Assembly (NCBI GenBank): GCA_963817375.1
Contig: CAWFOB010000004.1
Coordinates: forward strand, 186,001-250,000
Direction of reading: 5' to 3'
Source of the DNA: JACVRM01 sp963817375
Lineage (GTDB): Bacteria; Actinomycetota; Thermoleophilia; Gaiellales; Gaiellaceae
DNA: 64,000 nucleotides
Every line of letters starts with the position of its first letter. The stretch's first letter is position 1. A model generated the notes under the pieces. It was not told where the DNA came from. It saw only the letters and a list, made by a program, of their open reading frames with translations, and did no database searches. Positions 1 through 11,646 of this stretch are shown piece after piece. Both the position numbers and the translations under genes were made by a program.

Positions 1-1212
1 GACCAGCTTCACGACCGCGCCGCCCGGGGCGAGGTTGCCGCGCAGGATCGCCAGGCCGCCCGTCGGCTTCAGCGGGCGGTCGGCCGGGACGACGACCTCC
101 TGCCCTGGAGTCTCCTGGGCCGCCTCGCCGATCTCGGCCAGCGTCCGGCCGTCCACGTTCCGCGCGTCGCCGTGCGCCAATCCGCCCCGCACGAGCTCGC
201 GCGCGACGAGCGGCACGCCGCCGGCGTCGTGCAGATCCGTCGCGACGAACCGGCCGCCCGGCTTCAGGTCGGCCAGCACCGGCGTCGACGATGCGATCCG
301 GTCGAAGTCGTCGAGCTCGAGCGGCAGGCCCAGCTCGCGCGCGATCGCGATCAGATGCAGGACGCCGTTCGTCGAGCCGCCCGTCGCGGCGATCGCGGCG
401 ATCGCGTTCTCCAGCGCCTCGCGCGTGATGATCGAGGACGGCCGCACGTCTTCGCGGACCAGGCGAACGACCATCTCCCCGGCCCGCTCCGCCGCGCCGC
501 CCTTGGCCGGATCCAACGCAGGCACGTCGCCGAGGCCGCCCGGCGAGATGCCGAGGAACTCGAGCGCGAGCGCCATCGTGTTCGCCGTGAACTGCCCGCC
601 GCACGCGCCCGCGCCGGGGCAGGCAACGCCCTCGAGCTCGTGCACGTCCTCGGCCGACATCGACCCGGCGGCATGCGCGCCGACCGCTTCGAACACGTCC
701 TGGATGGTCACGTCTCGGCCGCGGAAGCGGCCCGGCGCGATCGAACCGTTGTACGAGACCAACCCGGGCAGATCGAGACGTGCCAGCGCCAGCACCGCGG
801 CCGGGATCGTCTTGTCGCAGCCGACCAGCACGACGAGCCCGTCCAGCAGGTGCCCGCGGGCGACCAGCTCGATCGAGTCGGCGATCACCTCGCGCGACAC
901 CAACGACGCGCGCATCCCCTCGCTGCCCATCGAGACGCCGTCCGAGACGGCGACCGTGTTGAACTCCATCGGCGTCCCGCCGGCCGCGCGGACGCCGCGC
1001 TTCACGTCCACGGCCAGCTTCCGCTGGTTCAGGTTGCACGGCATCGTCTCGATCCACGACGTCGCAACGCCGATCAGCGGGCGCGCGAGATCCTCGTCGG
1101 TGAAGCCGGTGCCCTTCAGCATCGCGCGCGCAGGCGCGCGGGCAACGCCGTCCGTCAGTGCGGCGCTATGGCGCTTCGCCGGATCGGATGGACGCGAGTA
1201 CGGGTCAGCCAA
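1..1212 (-). CDS. ilvD: Dihydroxy-acid dehydratase IlvD (N-terminal ~404 residues; runs off the window)
   Basis: Fe-S dehydratase that converts 2,3-dihydroxy-3-methylbutanoate or -pentanoate to the 2-keto acid, the step before transamination to valine or isoleucine; cytosolic. I translated the minus strand by eye: the frame is open from a TTG start to the window edge and shows the cluster-Cys motif GCDKTIPAA, the motif CPGAGACGGQFTANTM, and WIETMPCNLNQ near the N terminus, all typical of the IlvD/Edd family. The TTG start overlaps the ilvC stop by eight bases, so translation is probably coupled. About 160 C-terminal residues (family size ~560) lie outside the window. No frameshift was seen in this part. 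The assignment to ilvD rather than edd rests on motif fit and on the operon. Confidence 0.93.
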   Translation of the reverse strand, partial: MADPYSRPSDPAKRHSAALTDGVARAPARAMLKGTGFTDEDLARPLIGVATSWIETMPCNLNQRKLAVDVKRGVRAAGGTPMEFNTVAVSDGVSMGSEGMRASLVSREVIADSIELVARGHLLDGLVVLVGCDKTIPAAVLALARLDLPGLVSYNGSIAPGRFRGRDVTIQDVFEAVGAHAAGSMSAEDVHELEGVACPGAGACGGQFTANTMALALEFLGISPGGLGDVPALDPAKGGAAERAGEMVVRLVREDVRPSSIITREALENAIAAIAATGGSTNGVLHLIAIARELGLPLELDDFDRIASSTPVLADLKPGGRFVATDLHDAGGVPLVARELVRGGLAHGDARNVDGRTLAEIGEAAQETPGQEVVVPADRPLKPTGGLAILRGNLAPGGAVVKLV

Positions 1213-2216
1213 CCTCTTGCGGCTCCGCTCCGAGCAGACCCTGCTTGCCCGCGAGCGCCCGCAGCTCCGGCGCCGACCTCCTCGAGCTGCCCGCCCGTGT
1301 GGCGGGCGCGGAGCGCGGCAAAGCCCGGCCGGCCGGCGTCGTCGTCGGCGAAGAGCTCGCGCGCGAAGGCGCCGCTGCGGATGTCCTCGAGCATCCCACG
1401 CATCGTCTCACGCACGCGATCGTCGACGACCCGCTCGCCGCGGGACAGGTCGCCGTACTCGGCCACGTCGGACACGGAGTAGCGCATGTACTCGAAGCCG
1501 CCCTCGTAGATCAGGTCGACGATCAGCTTCAGCTCGTTGATGCACTCGTAGTAGGCGATCTCCGGCTGGTAGCCCGCCTCGACGAGGGTCTCGAACCCCG
1601 CCTTCATCAGCGCGGTCACGCCGCCGCAGAGCACGGCCTGCTCGCCGAACAGGTCGCTCTCGGTCTCCTCCGCGAACGTTGTCTCGAGCATGCCGACGCG
1701 GCCGCAGCCGATCGCCGTCCCGTACGCAAGGGCGAGCTGCAGCGCCTGCCCGCTCGCGTCCTGCGCGACCGCGACGAGGCCCGGCGTGCCGGCGCCGACC
1801 TCGAAGAGCTCGCGGACGCGATGGCCCGGGGCCTTCGGCGCGACCATGACGACGTCGTGATCGGCCGGCGGGACGATCCGCCCGAAGTGGATGTTGAGCC
1901 CGTGCGCGAAGAGGACGGCCGCTCCCGGCTCGAGGTTGGGCGCGATCTCGGCGTCCCAGACGCCCTTCTGCACGTGGTCGGGGAGCAGGACCGCGACGAG
2001 CCGCGCGCCGCGAACGGCGTCGCCGATCGACGCGACCGGTAGCCCGGCGACCTCGGCGGCGACGCGGCTGGAGCTGCCCTCGCGGAGGCCGACGACGACG
2101 TCGACGCCCGAGTCGTGCAGGTTCAGCGCGTGCGCGTGCCCCTGGCTCCCGTAGCCGATGACGGCGACCTTGCCGTTCAGCAGCTCGACGTTCCCTTCGC
2201 GGTGAATCGTGGCCAT
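1205..2216 (-). CDS. ilvC: Ketol-acid reductoisomerase IlvC (one frameshift near its C terminus)
   Basis: NADPH- and Mg-dependent isomerase/reductase that converts acetolactate or acetohydroxybutyrate to the dihydroxy acid consumed by IlvD. The N terminus has the Rossmann signature VIGYGSQGHAHALNL. The middle shows APKAPGHRVRE, and the C-terminal knotted domain shows EETESDLFGEQAVLCGG and AYYECINELKLIVDLIYEGG. The unbroken frame runs past the natural end and becomes Arg/Ala-rich after GGQLEEVGA. Shifting frame near 1268 gives the expected tail ELRALAGKQGLLGAEPQEVG and a stop at 1205, for about 337 residues, the normal class I length. The ATG start lies 13 bases after the ilvN stop, with an AAGGAG ribosome site between them. 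One extra G at the shift would explain the break; a sequence error is likely. Confidence 0.93.
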
Positions 2217-2229
2217 GCGGTGGCTCCTT

Positions 2230-2743
2230 TCAGTGCAGGACGAGCTGCGTGCGGGGACTGGACGCGGTCGAGGCGCGGCCGAGCGCGATACGCCCCGTGC
2301 GCACGACCTCCTTGATTCCGTGTGGGCGGACGAGCTCCTCGAAGGCGTCGACCTCCTCGGGCGTCGCGCAGATCTCGAAGACGAGGGCGTCGCTGCCCTA
2401 CGTCGACGACGCGAACAGCGAAGACGTCGCGTAGCGCGGTCAGCTCCGCGCGGCGCTCGGGCGGCGCCGCAACCTTGAAGAGCGCGAGCTCGCGCTCGAG
2501 CCGCTCGCCCGGCGGGAGCTCGGTGATGCGCAGGACGTTGACGAGCTTGTGCATCTGCTTCTGGATCTGGGAGAGCGAGTGCTCGTCGGCGTCGACCGTG
2601 AGCGTGATGCGCGAGATGTCGTGCCGCTCGGTCGGGCCGACGGCGAGGCTGTCGATGTTGAAGCCGCGGCGCGCGAACATCGTCGTGATCCGGGTCAGCG
2701 CGCCCGGCTTGTTCTCGACGAGGACGGACAGGCAGTGCTTCAT
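2230..2743 (-). CDS. ilvN: Acetolactate synthase small (regulatory) subunit IlvN (one frameshift)
   Basis: ACT-domain regulatory subunit that activates IlvB and gives it valine feedback sensitivity. The start MKHCLSVLVENKPGALTRI is a typical ACT opening, followed by RRGFNIDSLAVGPTE. The frame reads normally to RVVDVG, then becomes nonsense. Moving frame near 2397 restores SDALVFEICATPEEVDAFEE and the classic end GIKEVVRTGRIALGR, with a stop at 2230 and about 171 residues. Its ATG overlaps the ilvB stop (ATGA), so the two subunits are translationally coupled and made together. One extra C at the shift would explain the break. Confidence 0.92.
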
Positions 2744-4449
2744 GCGGTGACGGCCTCCTCGTCGCCGGACGGGTATTCGACGAGGTCGATGGCGGCGGCG
2801 CCGGCGGGGATCATCGGGAAGCAGTGCTCGGCCGGGTCAACGCGGCAGTCCACGACGGCCGTGCGCCCGCAGGCGATCGCCTCCTCGAGCGCCGGCCCGA
2901 GCGCGCCCTCGTCCTCGACGACGAAGCCCTTCGCGCCGTAGGCGTCGGCCAGCGCGGCGTAGTCGGGGACGTGGTGCGTCAGGTTGACCTGCGAGAAGCG
3001 CTCGTCGAAGAACATGTCCTGCCACTGGCGGACCATCCCGAGGTGGCCGTTGTTGACGATGACGATCACGATCGGGAGCTGCTCGAGCACCGACGTCGCC
3101 AGCTCCTGGCACGTCATCTGGAAGCAGCCGTCGCCGTCGACGCACACGACCGTCGCCTCGGGGCGCGCGGCCTTGGCGCCGATCGCGGCTGGGATGCCGT
3201 AGCCCATCGTCCCGAGCCCGCCCGAGGTGATGAAGGAGCGCGGGCGGTCGCATTCGAGGTACTGCATCGCCCACATCTGGTGCTGGCCGACGCCGGTCGT
3301 CCAGACGACGTCCGAGCCGGCCGTGATCGCCTGAAGCGTCTCTAGGACTGCCTGGGGCTTGAGCATGCCTCCATTTCCATACCGCAGCGGGAACTGCTCG
3401 CGCCAGCCGGCGATCTCGGTGAGCCACGCGTCGGTCGCGCCGTCGCGGCGCAGCCCGGCCAGCTCGGCCGCAAGCCCGGCGAGCACGTCCTTGAGCGGCC
3501 CGACCACGGGCACGTCGGCGTGGCGGAGCTTGTCGATCTCGGCCGCGTCGATGTCGAGGTGCACGACGGTCGCGCCCGGCGCGAACGCGGACAGCTTGCC
3601 GGTGACGCGGTCGTCGAAGCGGGCGCCGACGGCGACGACCACGTCGGCCTTGTTGAGCGCGTAGTTCGACCACTTGGGGCCGTGCATGCCGGGCCAGCCG
3701 AAATGGAGCGCGTGGCTCTCGGGGAAGCCGCCCTTCGCCATCAGCGTGGTGACGACGGGGAGCCGGCCGACCTCGGCGAGCTCGCGCAGCTCCTCGCAGG
3801 CGTCGGCGTTCAGCACGCCGCCGCCGACGTAGAGGATCGGGCGCTGCGCCTCCGCGATAACGGTGGCGGCCTCGCGGATCTGGCGCGGGTGGCCGCGGCG
3901 CGGCGGGCGCCAGCCGGGCAGGTCGACCGCGCTCGGGTACTCGAACTCGAGCTCGGCCTCCTGGACGTCGCGCGGGATGTCGACGAGCACCGGGCCGCAG
4001 CGGCCCGTGCGCGCGACGTGGAACGCAGCCTTGATCACGTGCGGGATCTCCTGCACGTCCGAGACGAGCCACGAGTGCTTGACCACCGGGATGGTGATGC
4101 CGGTGATGTCGCACTCCTGGAACGCGTCGGTGCCGATCAGGTGCGAGCGCACCTGGCCGGTGATGCAGACGAGCGGCGTCGAGTCCATCCACGCGTCGGC
4201 GATCGGGGTGACGAGGTTGGTGGCGCCCGGCCCCGACGTCGCGATCGCGACGCCGACGCGGCCGGACGCACGCGCATAGCCCTCGGCCATGTGCCCCGCG
4301 CCCTGCTCGTGCCGGGCGAGCACGTGCCGGATCGTCGTGCCGCGCGCGAACGCGTCGTAGGTCGGGAGGATGGCGCCGCCGGGCAGGCCGAAGACGACCT
4401 CGACGCCCTCGGCCTCGAGCGAGCGCAGGATCGCGTCGGCGCCGTTCAT
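2740..4449 (-). CDS. ilvB: Acetolactate synthase large (catalytic) subunit IlvB
   Basis: ThDP-dependent enzyme condensing two pyruvates to acetolactate, or pyruvate plus 2-ketobutyrate to acetohydroxybutyrate; first common step of Val/Leu/Ile synthesis. The 569-residue protein begins MNGADAILRSLEAEGVEVV, carries the activating-Glu region ARHEQGAGHMAEGYARA with SGPGATNLVTPIADAWMDS, and near the C terminus has the ThDP motif from GDGCFQMT to NNGHLGMVRQWQ. The frame stays open about 100 codons upstream, but that stretch is Arg/Ala shadow sequence of the leuB-like gene. The chosen ATG begins two bases after that gene's stop. It is one of the intact ilv genes here. Confidence 0.95.
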   Translation of the reverse strand: MNGADAILRSLEAEGVEVVFGLPGGAILPTYDAFARGTTIRHVLARHEQGAGHMAEGYARASGRVGVAIATSGPGATNLVTPIADAWMDSTPLVCITGQVRSHLIGTDAFQECDITGITIPVVKHSWLVSDVQEIPHVIKAAFHVARTGRCGPVLVDIPRDVQEAELEFEYPSAVDLPGWRPPRRGHPRQIREAATVIAEAQRPILYVGGGVLNADACEELRELAEVGRLPVVTTLMAKGGFPESHALHFGWPGMHGPKWSNYALNKADVVVAVGARFDDRVTGKLSAFAPGATVVHLDIDAAEIDKLRHADVPVVGPLKDVLAGLAAELAGLRRDGATDAWLTEIAGWREQFPLRYGNGGMLKPQAVLETLQAITAGSDVVWTTGVGQHQMWAMQYLECDRPRSFITSGGLGTMGYGIPAAIGAKAARPEATVVCVDGDGCFQMTCQELATSVLEQLPIVIVIVNNGHLGMVRQWQDMFFDERFSQVNLTHHVPDYAALADAYGAKGFVVEDEGALGPALEEAIACGRTAVVDCRVDPAEHCFPMIPAGAAAIDLVEYPSGDEEAVTA

Positions 4450-4451
4450 CC

Positions 4452-5345
4452 TCACGCGACGGCACCTCCGAACTCGAAGCGCAGGCCGTGCGGCAGCTCC
4501 GCGAGCACGCGGTCGCCGACATCGGCAGTCGATTGCTCGGACGGCGTCCGCGCAACGGCGCCGGCCAGCGTCTCGGCCGCGGCGCGCTCGCCGAGCCCCT
4601 CGCCGAGCATCAGCGCGGCGGCCAGCAGCATCGACCGCGGGTCGGCGACGCCCTGTCCGGCGATGTCGATGGCGGCGCCGTGCGTCGGCCCGAACACGCC
4701 GGGCGCCTGCGGGCCGACCCGGCCCCACGCCGCGATGCGGGTCGTCGACGTGCACCCTGCGACCTCGGCGGCCGTGGCGACGTCCTCGAGCCGACAGAGG
4801 ACGACGTCGAGCGTCCCCGGCGACTCGACGAGCCGGCGAACGGCGTCGCCGAGCTCCATGCGCTCGAACTGGATCCCGTCCGCCTCCAGCGCGGCCGCGG
4901 CCGCGAGGCGGCGCACGTCGTCGTCTGCACGGACGAGCGTGACCCGTGCGCGGCTCGAGTGCGCGATCTCGAAGGCCCGCTCAACCGTCCATGCCGCCCC
5001 CGCCTCGTTCATCGGCGCGATCAGCGTGACCTGGGACCTCGCGTCCACGCGCACGCGGACGATGACGGCCCGCAGGTCCAGCTCGGGCTGGAGGGCCTCG
5101 ACCGCGCCCTCGTCGTCGGCGGGCACCAGCACCGCCGAGGCGCTCGCCACCGCGCGGCGCGACGACGGCGGGAACGGGTTCCCGTAGCGGACGAAGGCGT
5201 CGGACCCGAACGGGACGTGCTCGTCGTCCAGGACGAAGCCGTGCATCTGGGCGGCCGCGGCGGCGAGCCGCGACGCCTGGGCCGTCACCTCCGCGCCGAT
5301 CCCGTGACCGGCGAGGTAGGCGACGGAGTAGCGCTTGCGGCTCAT
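4452..5345 (-). CDS. Divergent 3-isopropylmalate dehydrogenase-like protein, probably catalytically impaired
   Basis: A 297-residue member of the isopropylmalate/isocitrate dehydrogenase family, clearly related but degenerate. The N terminus reads YLAGHGIGAEVT (family GDGIGPEV), and the cofactor loop is kept as FGPTHGAAIDIAGQGVADP. The substrate and metal residues are not where expected. The TGGIYFG-type segment with its catalytic Tyr is replaced by QVTLIAPMNEAGAAW, the Lys-containing segment by TLVRADDDVRRLA, and the GDILSD metal motif by CRLEDVAT. At 297 residues it is shorter than LeuB (~350). It sits between leuA and ilvB with four-base and two-base junctions, so it is co-translated with pathway enzymes. 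It may be a non-catalytic paralogue or a changed enzyme; a true leuB may lie elsewhere. Confidence 0.75.
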   Translation of the reverse strand: MSRKRYSVAYLAGHGIGAEVTAQASRLAAAAAQMHGFVLDDEHVPFGSDAFVRYGNPFPPSSRRAVASASAVLVPADDEGAVEALQPELDLRAVIVRVRVDARSQVTLIAPMNEAGAAWTVERAFEIAHSSRARVTLVRADDDVRRLAAAAALEADGIQFERMELGDAVRRLVESPGTLDVVLCRLEDVATAAEVAGCTSTTRIAAWGRVGPQAPGVFGPTHGAAIDIAGQGVADPRSMLLAAALMLGEGLGERAAAETLAGAVARTPSEQSTADVGDRVLAELPHGLRFEFGGAVA

Positions 5346-6487
5346 GCCGTCACCCCCACGAAGACGTCGTTGAGCGTTACGCGCTCGCCGCGGTCGGCGA
5401 GCGCCTTGAAGCGGGCGAATGCAGCGGCCAGCCCGTCACGGTCGAGCTCCAGCCCGGCCTCGGTGCACGCCCGCGCGAACGCGTGACGGCCCGAGTGCTT
5501 GCCGAGCGGGAGCGTCATCGCGACGCCCAGCTCGCCCGGATCCATGATCTGGTACGTCGAGACGTCCTTCAGGACGCCGTCCTGATGGATCCCGGCCTCG
5601 TGCGCGAAAGCATTTGCGCCCACGATTGCTTTATTCGGCGGAATTGCGTATCCCGTTAAGCGTTCGACGAGCTGCGACGTGCGGCCTATCTCGGCCGGAT
5701 GCACCCCCGTGACCGCTCCCAGCAGGGGCTCGCGGACGCGCATGGCCATCGCGATCTCCTCCAGCGCGGCGTTTCCGGCGCGCTCGCCGATGCCGTTCAC
5801 GGTGCACTCGACCTGGCCCACGCCCGCCTCGACTGCGGCCAGCGAGTTGGCCACCGCGAGACCCAGATCGTCATGGCAGTGGGCCGAAAGGGTCACGTTC
5901 CGTAGAGACGGGCAACGGCGCACGACCTCACGGATGAACGCGGCGTACTCCGTCGGGAGCGCGTAGCCGGTCGTGTCCGGGAGGTTGATCACGTCGGCGC
6001 CGGCATCGACGGCTGCGGCACAGACGCGGGCGACGAACGCGGGCTCCGAGCGGGTCGCGTCCTCGCACGAGAACTCGACCTCGTCGACCCGGCCGCGGGC
6101 GTACGCCACGGAGGCCGCGGCCGCAGCCTCGACCTCGTCGGGCGTCATGCGGAGCTTCTTCTCCATGTGAACCGGGCTGGTGGCGAGGAAGACATGCAGC
6201 CGCGAGCGCGGCGCCTCCTCGAGCGCCTGCACGGCGGCGTCGATGTCCTCGCGGCGCGTGCGGGCGAGCGACGCGACGGTCACGGAGCCGACGGCGCGGC
6301 CGACGGCGCGCACACCCTCGGCGTCGCCGGGCGACGCGGCCGCGAACCCGGCCTCGATGACGTCGACGCCCAGCCGCTCCAGCTGGACGGCGACCTCGGC
6401 CTTCTGCTGCGGCCGCAGCGCGATGCCCGGCGATTGCTCGCCGTCGCGAAGCGTGGTGTCGAAGACTGCGATCCTGCGCGAACTCAC
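5342..6487 (-). CDS. leuA: 2-isopropylmalate synthase-type enzyme LeuA, short form without the C-terminal regulatory domain
   Basis: DRE-TIM aldolase that condenses acetyl-CoA with 2-ketoisovalerate in leucine synthesis. Motifs are FDTTLRDGEQSPGIAL at the N terminus, SAHCHDDLGLAVANSLAAVE (metal His pair), and NGIGERAGNAALEEIAMA, followed by ANAFAHEAGIHQDGVLKD. At 381 residues it ends soon after the catalytic and linker regions and lacks the ~120-residue leucine-binding domain of classical LeuA, so homocitrate or citramalate synthase activity cannot be excluded. The GTG start is chosen because GAGAGGAG lies just upstream and MSSRRIAVFDTT matches the family start. Its stop overlaps the next gene's ATG by four bases. 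It is first in the ilv operon, behind a leader peptide. Confidence 0.88.
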   Translation of the reverse strand: MSSRRIAVFDTTLRDGEQSPGIALRPQQKAEVAVQLERLGVDVIEAGFAAASPGDAEGVRAVGRAVGSVTVASLARTRREDIDAAVQALEEAPRSRLHVFLATSPVHMEKKLRMTPDEVEAAAAASVAYARGRVDEVEFSCEDATRSEPAFVARVCAAAVDAGADVINLPDTTGYALPTEYAAFIREVVRRCPSLRNVTLSAHCHDDLGLAVANSLAAVEAGVGQVECTVNGIGERAGNAALEEIAMAMRVREPLLGAVTGVHPAEIGRTSQLVERLTGYAIPPNKAIVGANAFAHEAGIHQDGVLKDVSTYQIMDPGELGVAMTLPLGKHSGRHAFARACTEAGLELDRDGLAAAFARFKALADRGERVTLNDVFVGVTA

Positions 6488-6572
6488 GGCACTCCTCTCG
6501 AGCGGCCTCTGCACGAGGGCGCACTTGTGGTGGGAACGGTCGGCGTGTGCGCCCGAAGCGCGTGTTCGCGTG

Positions 6573-6590
6573 CTCCCCCTAGAGGGGGAG
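6573..6590 (-). promoter_or_regulatory. Hairpin around the stop codon of the leuA leader peptide
   Basis: Perfect 7-bp stem (CTCCCCC with GGGGGAG) with a four-base loop. Read on the minus strand, the last Leu codons of the leader ORF form the 5' arm and its TAG stop falls across the loop. A ribosome on these codons would block the stem. No U-run follows, so it is not a simple intrinsic terminator. The C-rich arm could alternatively pair with the leuA ribosome site GAGAGGAG. The mechanism is inference. Confidence 0.6.
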
Positions 6591-6668
6591 AATCGAGATG
6601 AGCACGAGCGAAAGCGAGCCATCAATGACTCGCACCGGTGTTGCGTCGCGGCTCAGCTCGTCTCGCAT
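6579..6668 (-). CDS. Leader peptide of the leuA-ilv operon, rich in Leu/Ile/Val codons
   Basis: A 29-codon ORF too short for routine gene calling. Its second half reads VRVIDGSLSLVLISILPL then TAG, with 10 of 18 residues branched-chain, as expected of a ribosome-sensing leader for a branched-chain operon. The ATG lies only a few bases after the expected transcription start of a promoter with a TTGACA -35 box, so it may be translated leaderless; an in-frame GTG begins directly at the VRV segment. Ribosome stalling on Leu/Ile/Val codons would change pairing of the hairpin at its stop. Leader-peptide attenuation of ilv operons is known in actinobacteria; the specific peptide is read here from sequence. 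Confidence 0.75.
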   Translation of the reverse strand: MRDELSRDATPVRVIDGSLSLVLISILPL

Positions 6669-6672
6669 CGTG

Positions 6673-6707
6673 GCCCTATCGTGACGGATAGGGCTTTACT
6701 CTGTCAA
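6673..6707 (-). promoter_or_regulatory. Probable leuA-ilv promoter with an overlapping palindromic operator
   Basis: On the minus strand a perfect -35 hexamer TTGACA (6707-6702) is followed by a weak -10 region about 17-19 bases downstream (around TCACGATA). Between and over these lies a perfect inverted repeat, GCCCTATC / GATAGGGC with a six-base spacer, at 6673-6694. Such a palindrome at this spot is a typical repressor site, although it could also act in RNA. The promoter lies back to back with that of gltB, so the two operons share this control region. Confidence 0.6.
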
Positions 6708-6753
6708 GCCGCTTTACCGAGAACAGAAATTTGCGTCCAAGCGGTATCTGCGG

Positions 6754-6782
6754 TTGCGAACGTCCGTCGGGGCCACTACTCT
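6754..6782 (+). promoter_or_regulatory. Probable sigma-70-type promoter of gltB
   Basis: TTGCGA (6754-6759), a 17-base spacer, and TACTCT (6777-6782). The predicted start of transcription, about seven bases on, coincides with the ATG of the short leader ORF at 6789. The same architecture occurs before thrC. Confidence 0.6.
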
Positions 6783-6788
6783 GGACGC

Positions 6789-6851
6789 ATGCCCACGACG
6801 CGCGTCTCGTCGATTTCGGTCTTTACGGCCGCGCGCGTCCTTGCGCGCTAG
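6789..6851 (+). CDS. Short leaderless-type leader ORF upstream of gltB
   Basis: A 20-residue ORF, MPTTRVSSISVFTAARVLAR then TAG. The ATG sits six bases after the -10 hexamer, so the mRNA would begin at or next to the start codon. The stop codon lies in the 5' arm of a strong hairpin and is embedded in GCGCTAGCCGGCG, a 13-base string found identically at the stop of the thrC leader ORF. There is no obvious enrichment of Glu or Gln codons; Ser, Val, Arg and Ala dominate. It is proposed as a regulatory uORF; there is no proof of translation. Confidence 0.6.
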   Translation: MPTTRVSSISVFTAARVLAR

Positions 6852-6882
6852 CCGGCGACTCGCCTCGCCCACGCCGGCTAGC
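6847..6882 (+). promoter_or_regulatory. Leader hairpin of gltB (11-bp perfect stem containing the leader ORF stop)
   Basis: GCTAGCCGGCG pairs perfectly with CGCCGGCTAGC around a 14-base loop, followed by TGAAAG. It lies 41 bases before the gltB ATG. The 5' arm is identical to that of the thrC leader hairpin, and both hairpins are followed by a GAAAG sequence. No U-run follows, so it is more likely a translation- or Rho-linked switch than an intrinsic terminator. Confidence 0.7.
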
Positions 6883-6923
6883 TGAAAGCAAACGGGCGGC
6901 AGACCTCGACAGGAAAGGCGTGC

Positions 6924-11253
<4,330 letters not shown>

Positions 11254-11278
11254 CGCCTTTCCCTTGTAAAGCGGTACG

Positions 11279-11623
11279 ATGACGTACGTGGGTCTGCACG
11301 TCTCTGAGGCGACCGATGTCCGGCGCGAAGCAGTCGCTGCGGCATCGGAGATCATCGGTGCGAAGTGGACGTCGCTCATCATCTACGACCTCGGCGGCGG
11401 CAAGCGGCGTTTCCGCGAGCTCGAGCAGCTCTGTGTGGGCATCTCGAGCCGGACGCTCGCCGAGCGGCTCCGCACGCTCGAGCGCGAGGGCATCCTGCGC
11501 CGGCACAGCTACCCCGAGTCGCCGCCGCGCGTCGAGTACGAGCTGACGGACAAGGGGCGCGACCTGCTGCCGGTCATCGAAGCGATGACCGCGTACGCGC
11601 GCTCCTGGCTCCTCCCCGCCTGA
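11279..11623 (+). CDS. HxlR-family winged-helix transcriptional regulator
   Basis: 114 residues with the HxlR core: IIGAKWTSLIIYDLGGGKRRF, then LCVGISSRTLAERLRTLERE and EYELTDKGRDLLPVIEAM, i.e. a recognition helix and a wing, ending in the usual C-terminal helix. Cytosolic DNA-binding protein. It begins 25 bases after gltB, so it may be co-transcribed with it and regulate nitrogen or amino acid genes nearby. The sequence GTAAAGCGG just upstream (11266-11274) also occurs inverted in the leuA/gltB control region (6709-6717), a possible shared site. A GTG at 11288 is an alternative start. No Cys redox sensor pair is evident; one Cys (QLCVGIS) is present. Confidence 0.85.
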   Translation: MTYVGLHVSEATDVRREAVAAASEIIGAKWTSLIIYDLGGGKRRFRELEQLCVGISSRTLAERLRTLEREGILRRHSYPESPPRVEYELTDKGRDLLPVIEAMTAYARSWLLPA

Positions 11624-11646
11624 CTTAGTGGCTGAGAGCCACTAAC

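Noticed and set aside
35..1540. Long open frames opposite ilvD, gltB, ppc, tadA, copCD and the quinoprotein gene
   Set aside because: Products are Arg/Ala/Pro-rich with no motifs and lie antisense to well-supported genes; typical high-GC shadow frames.
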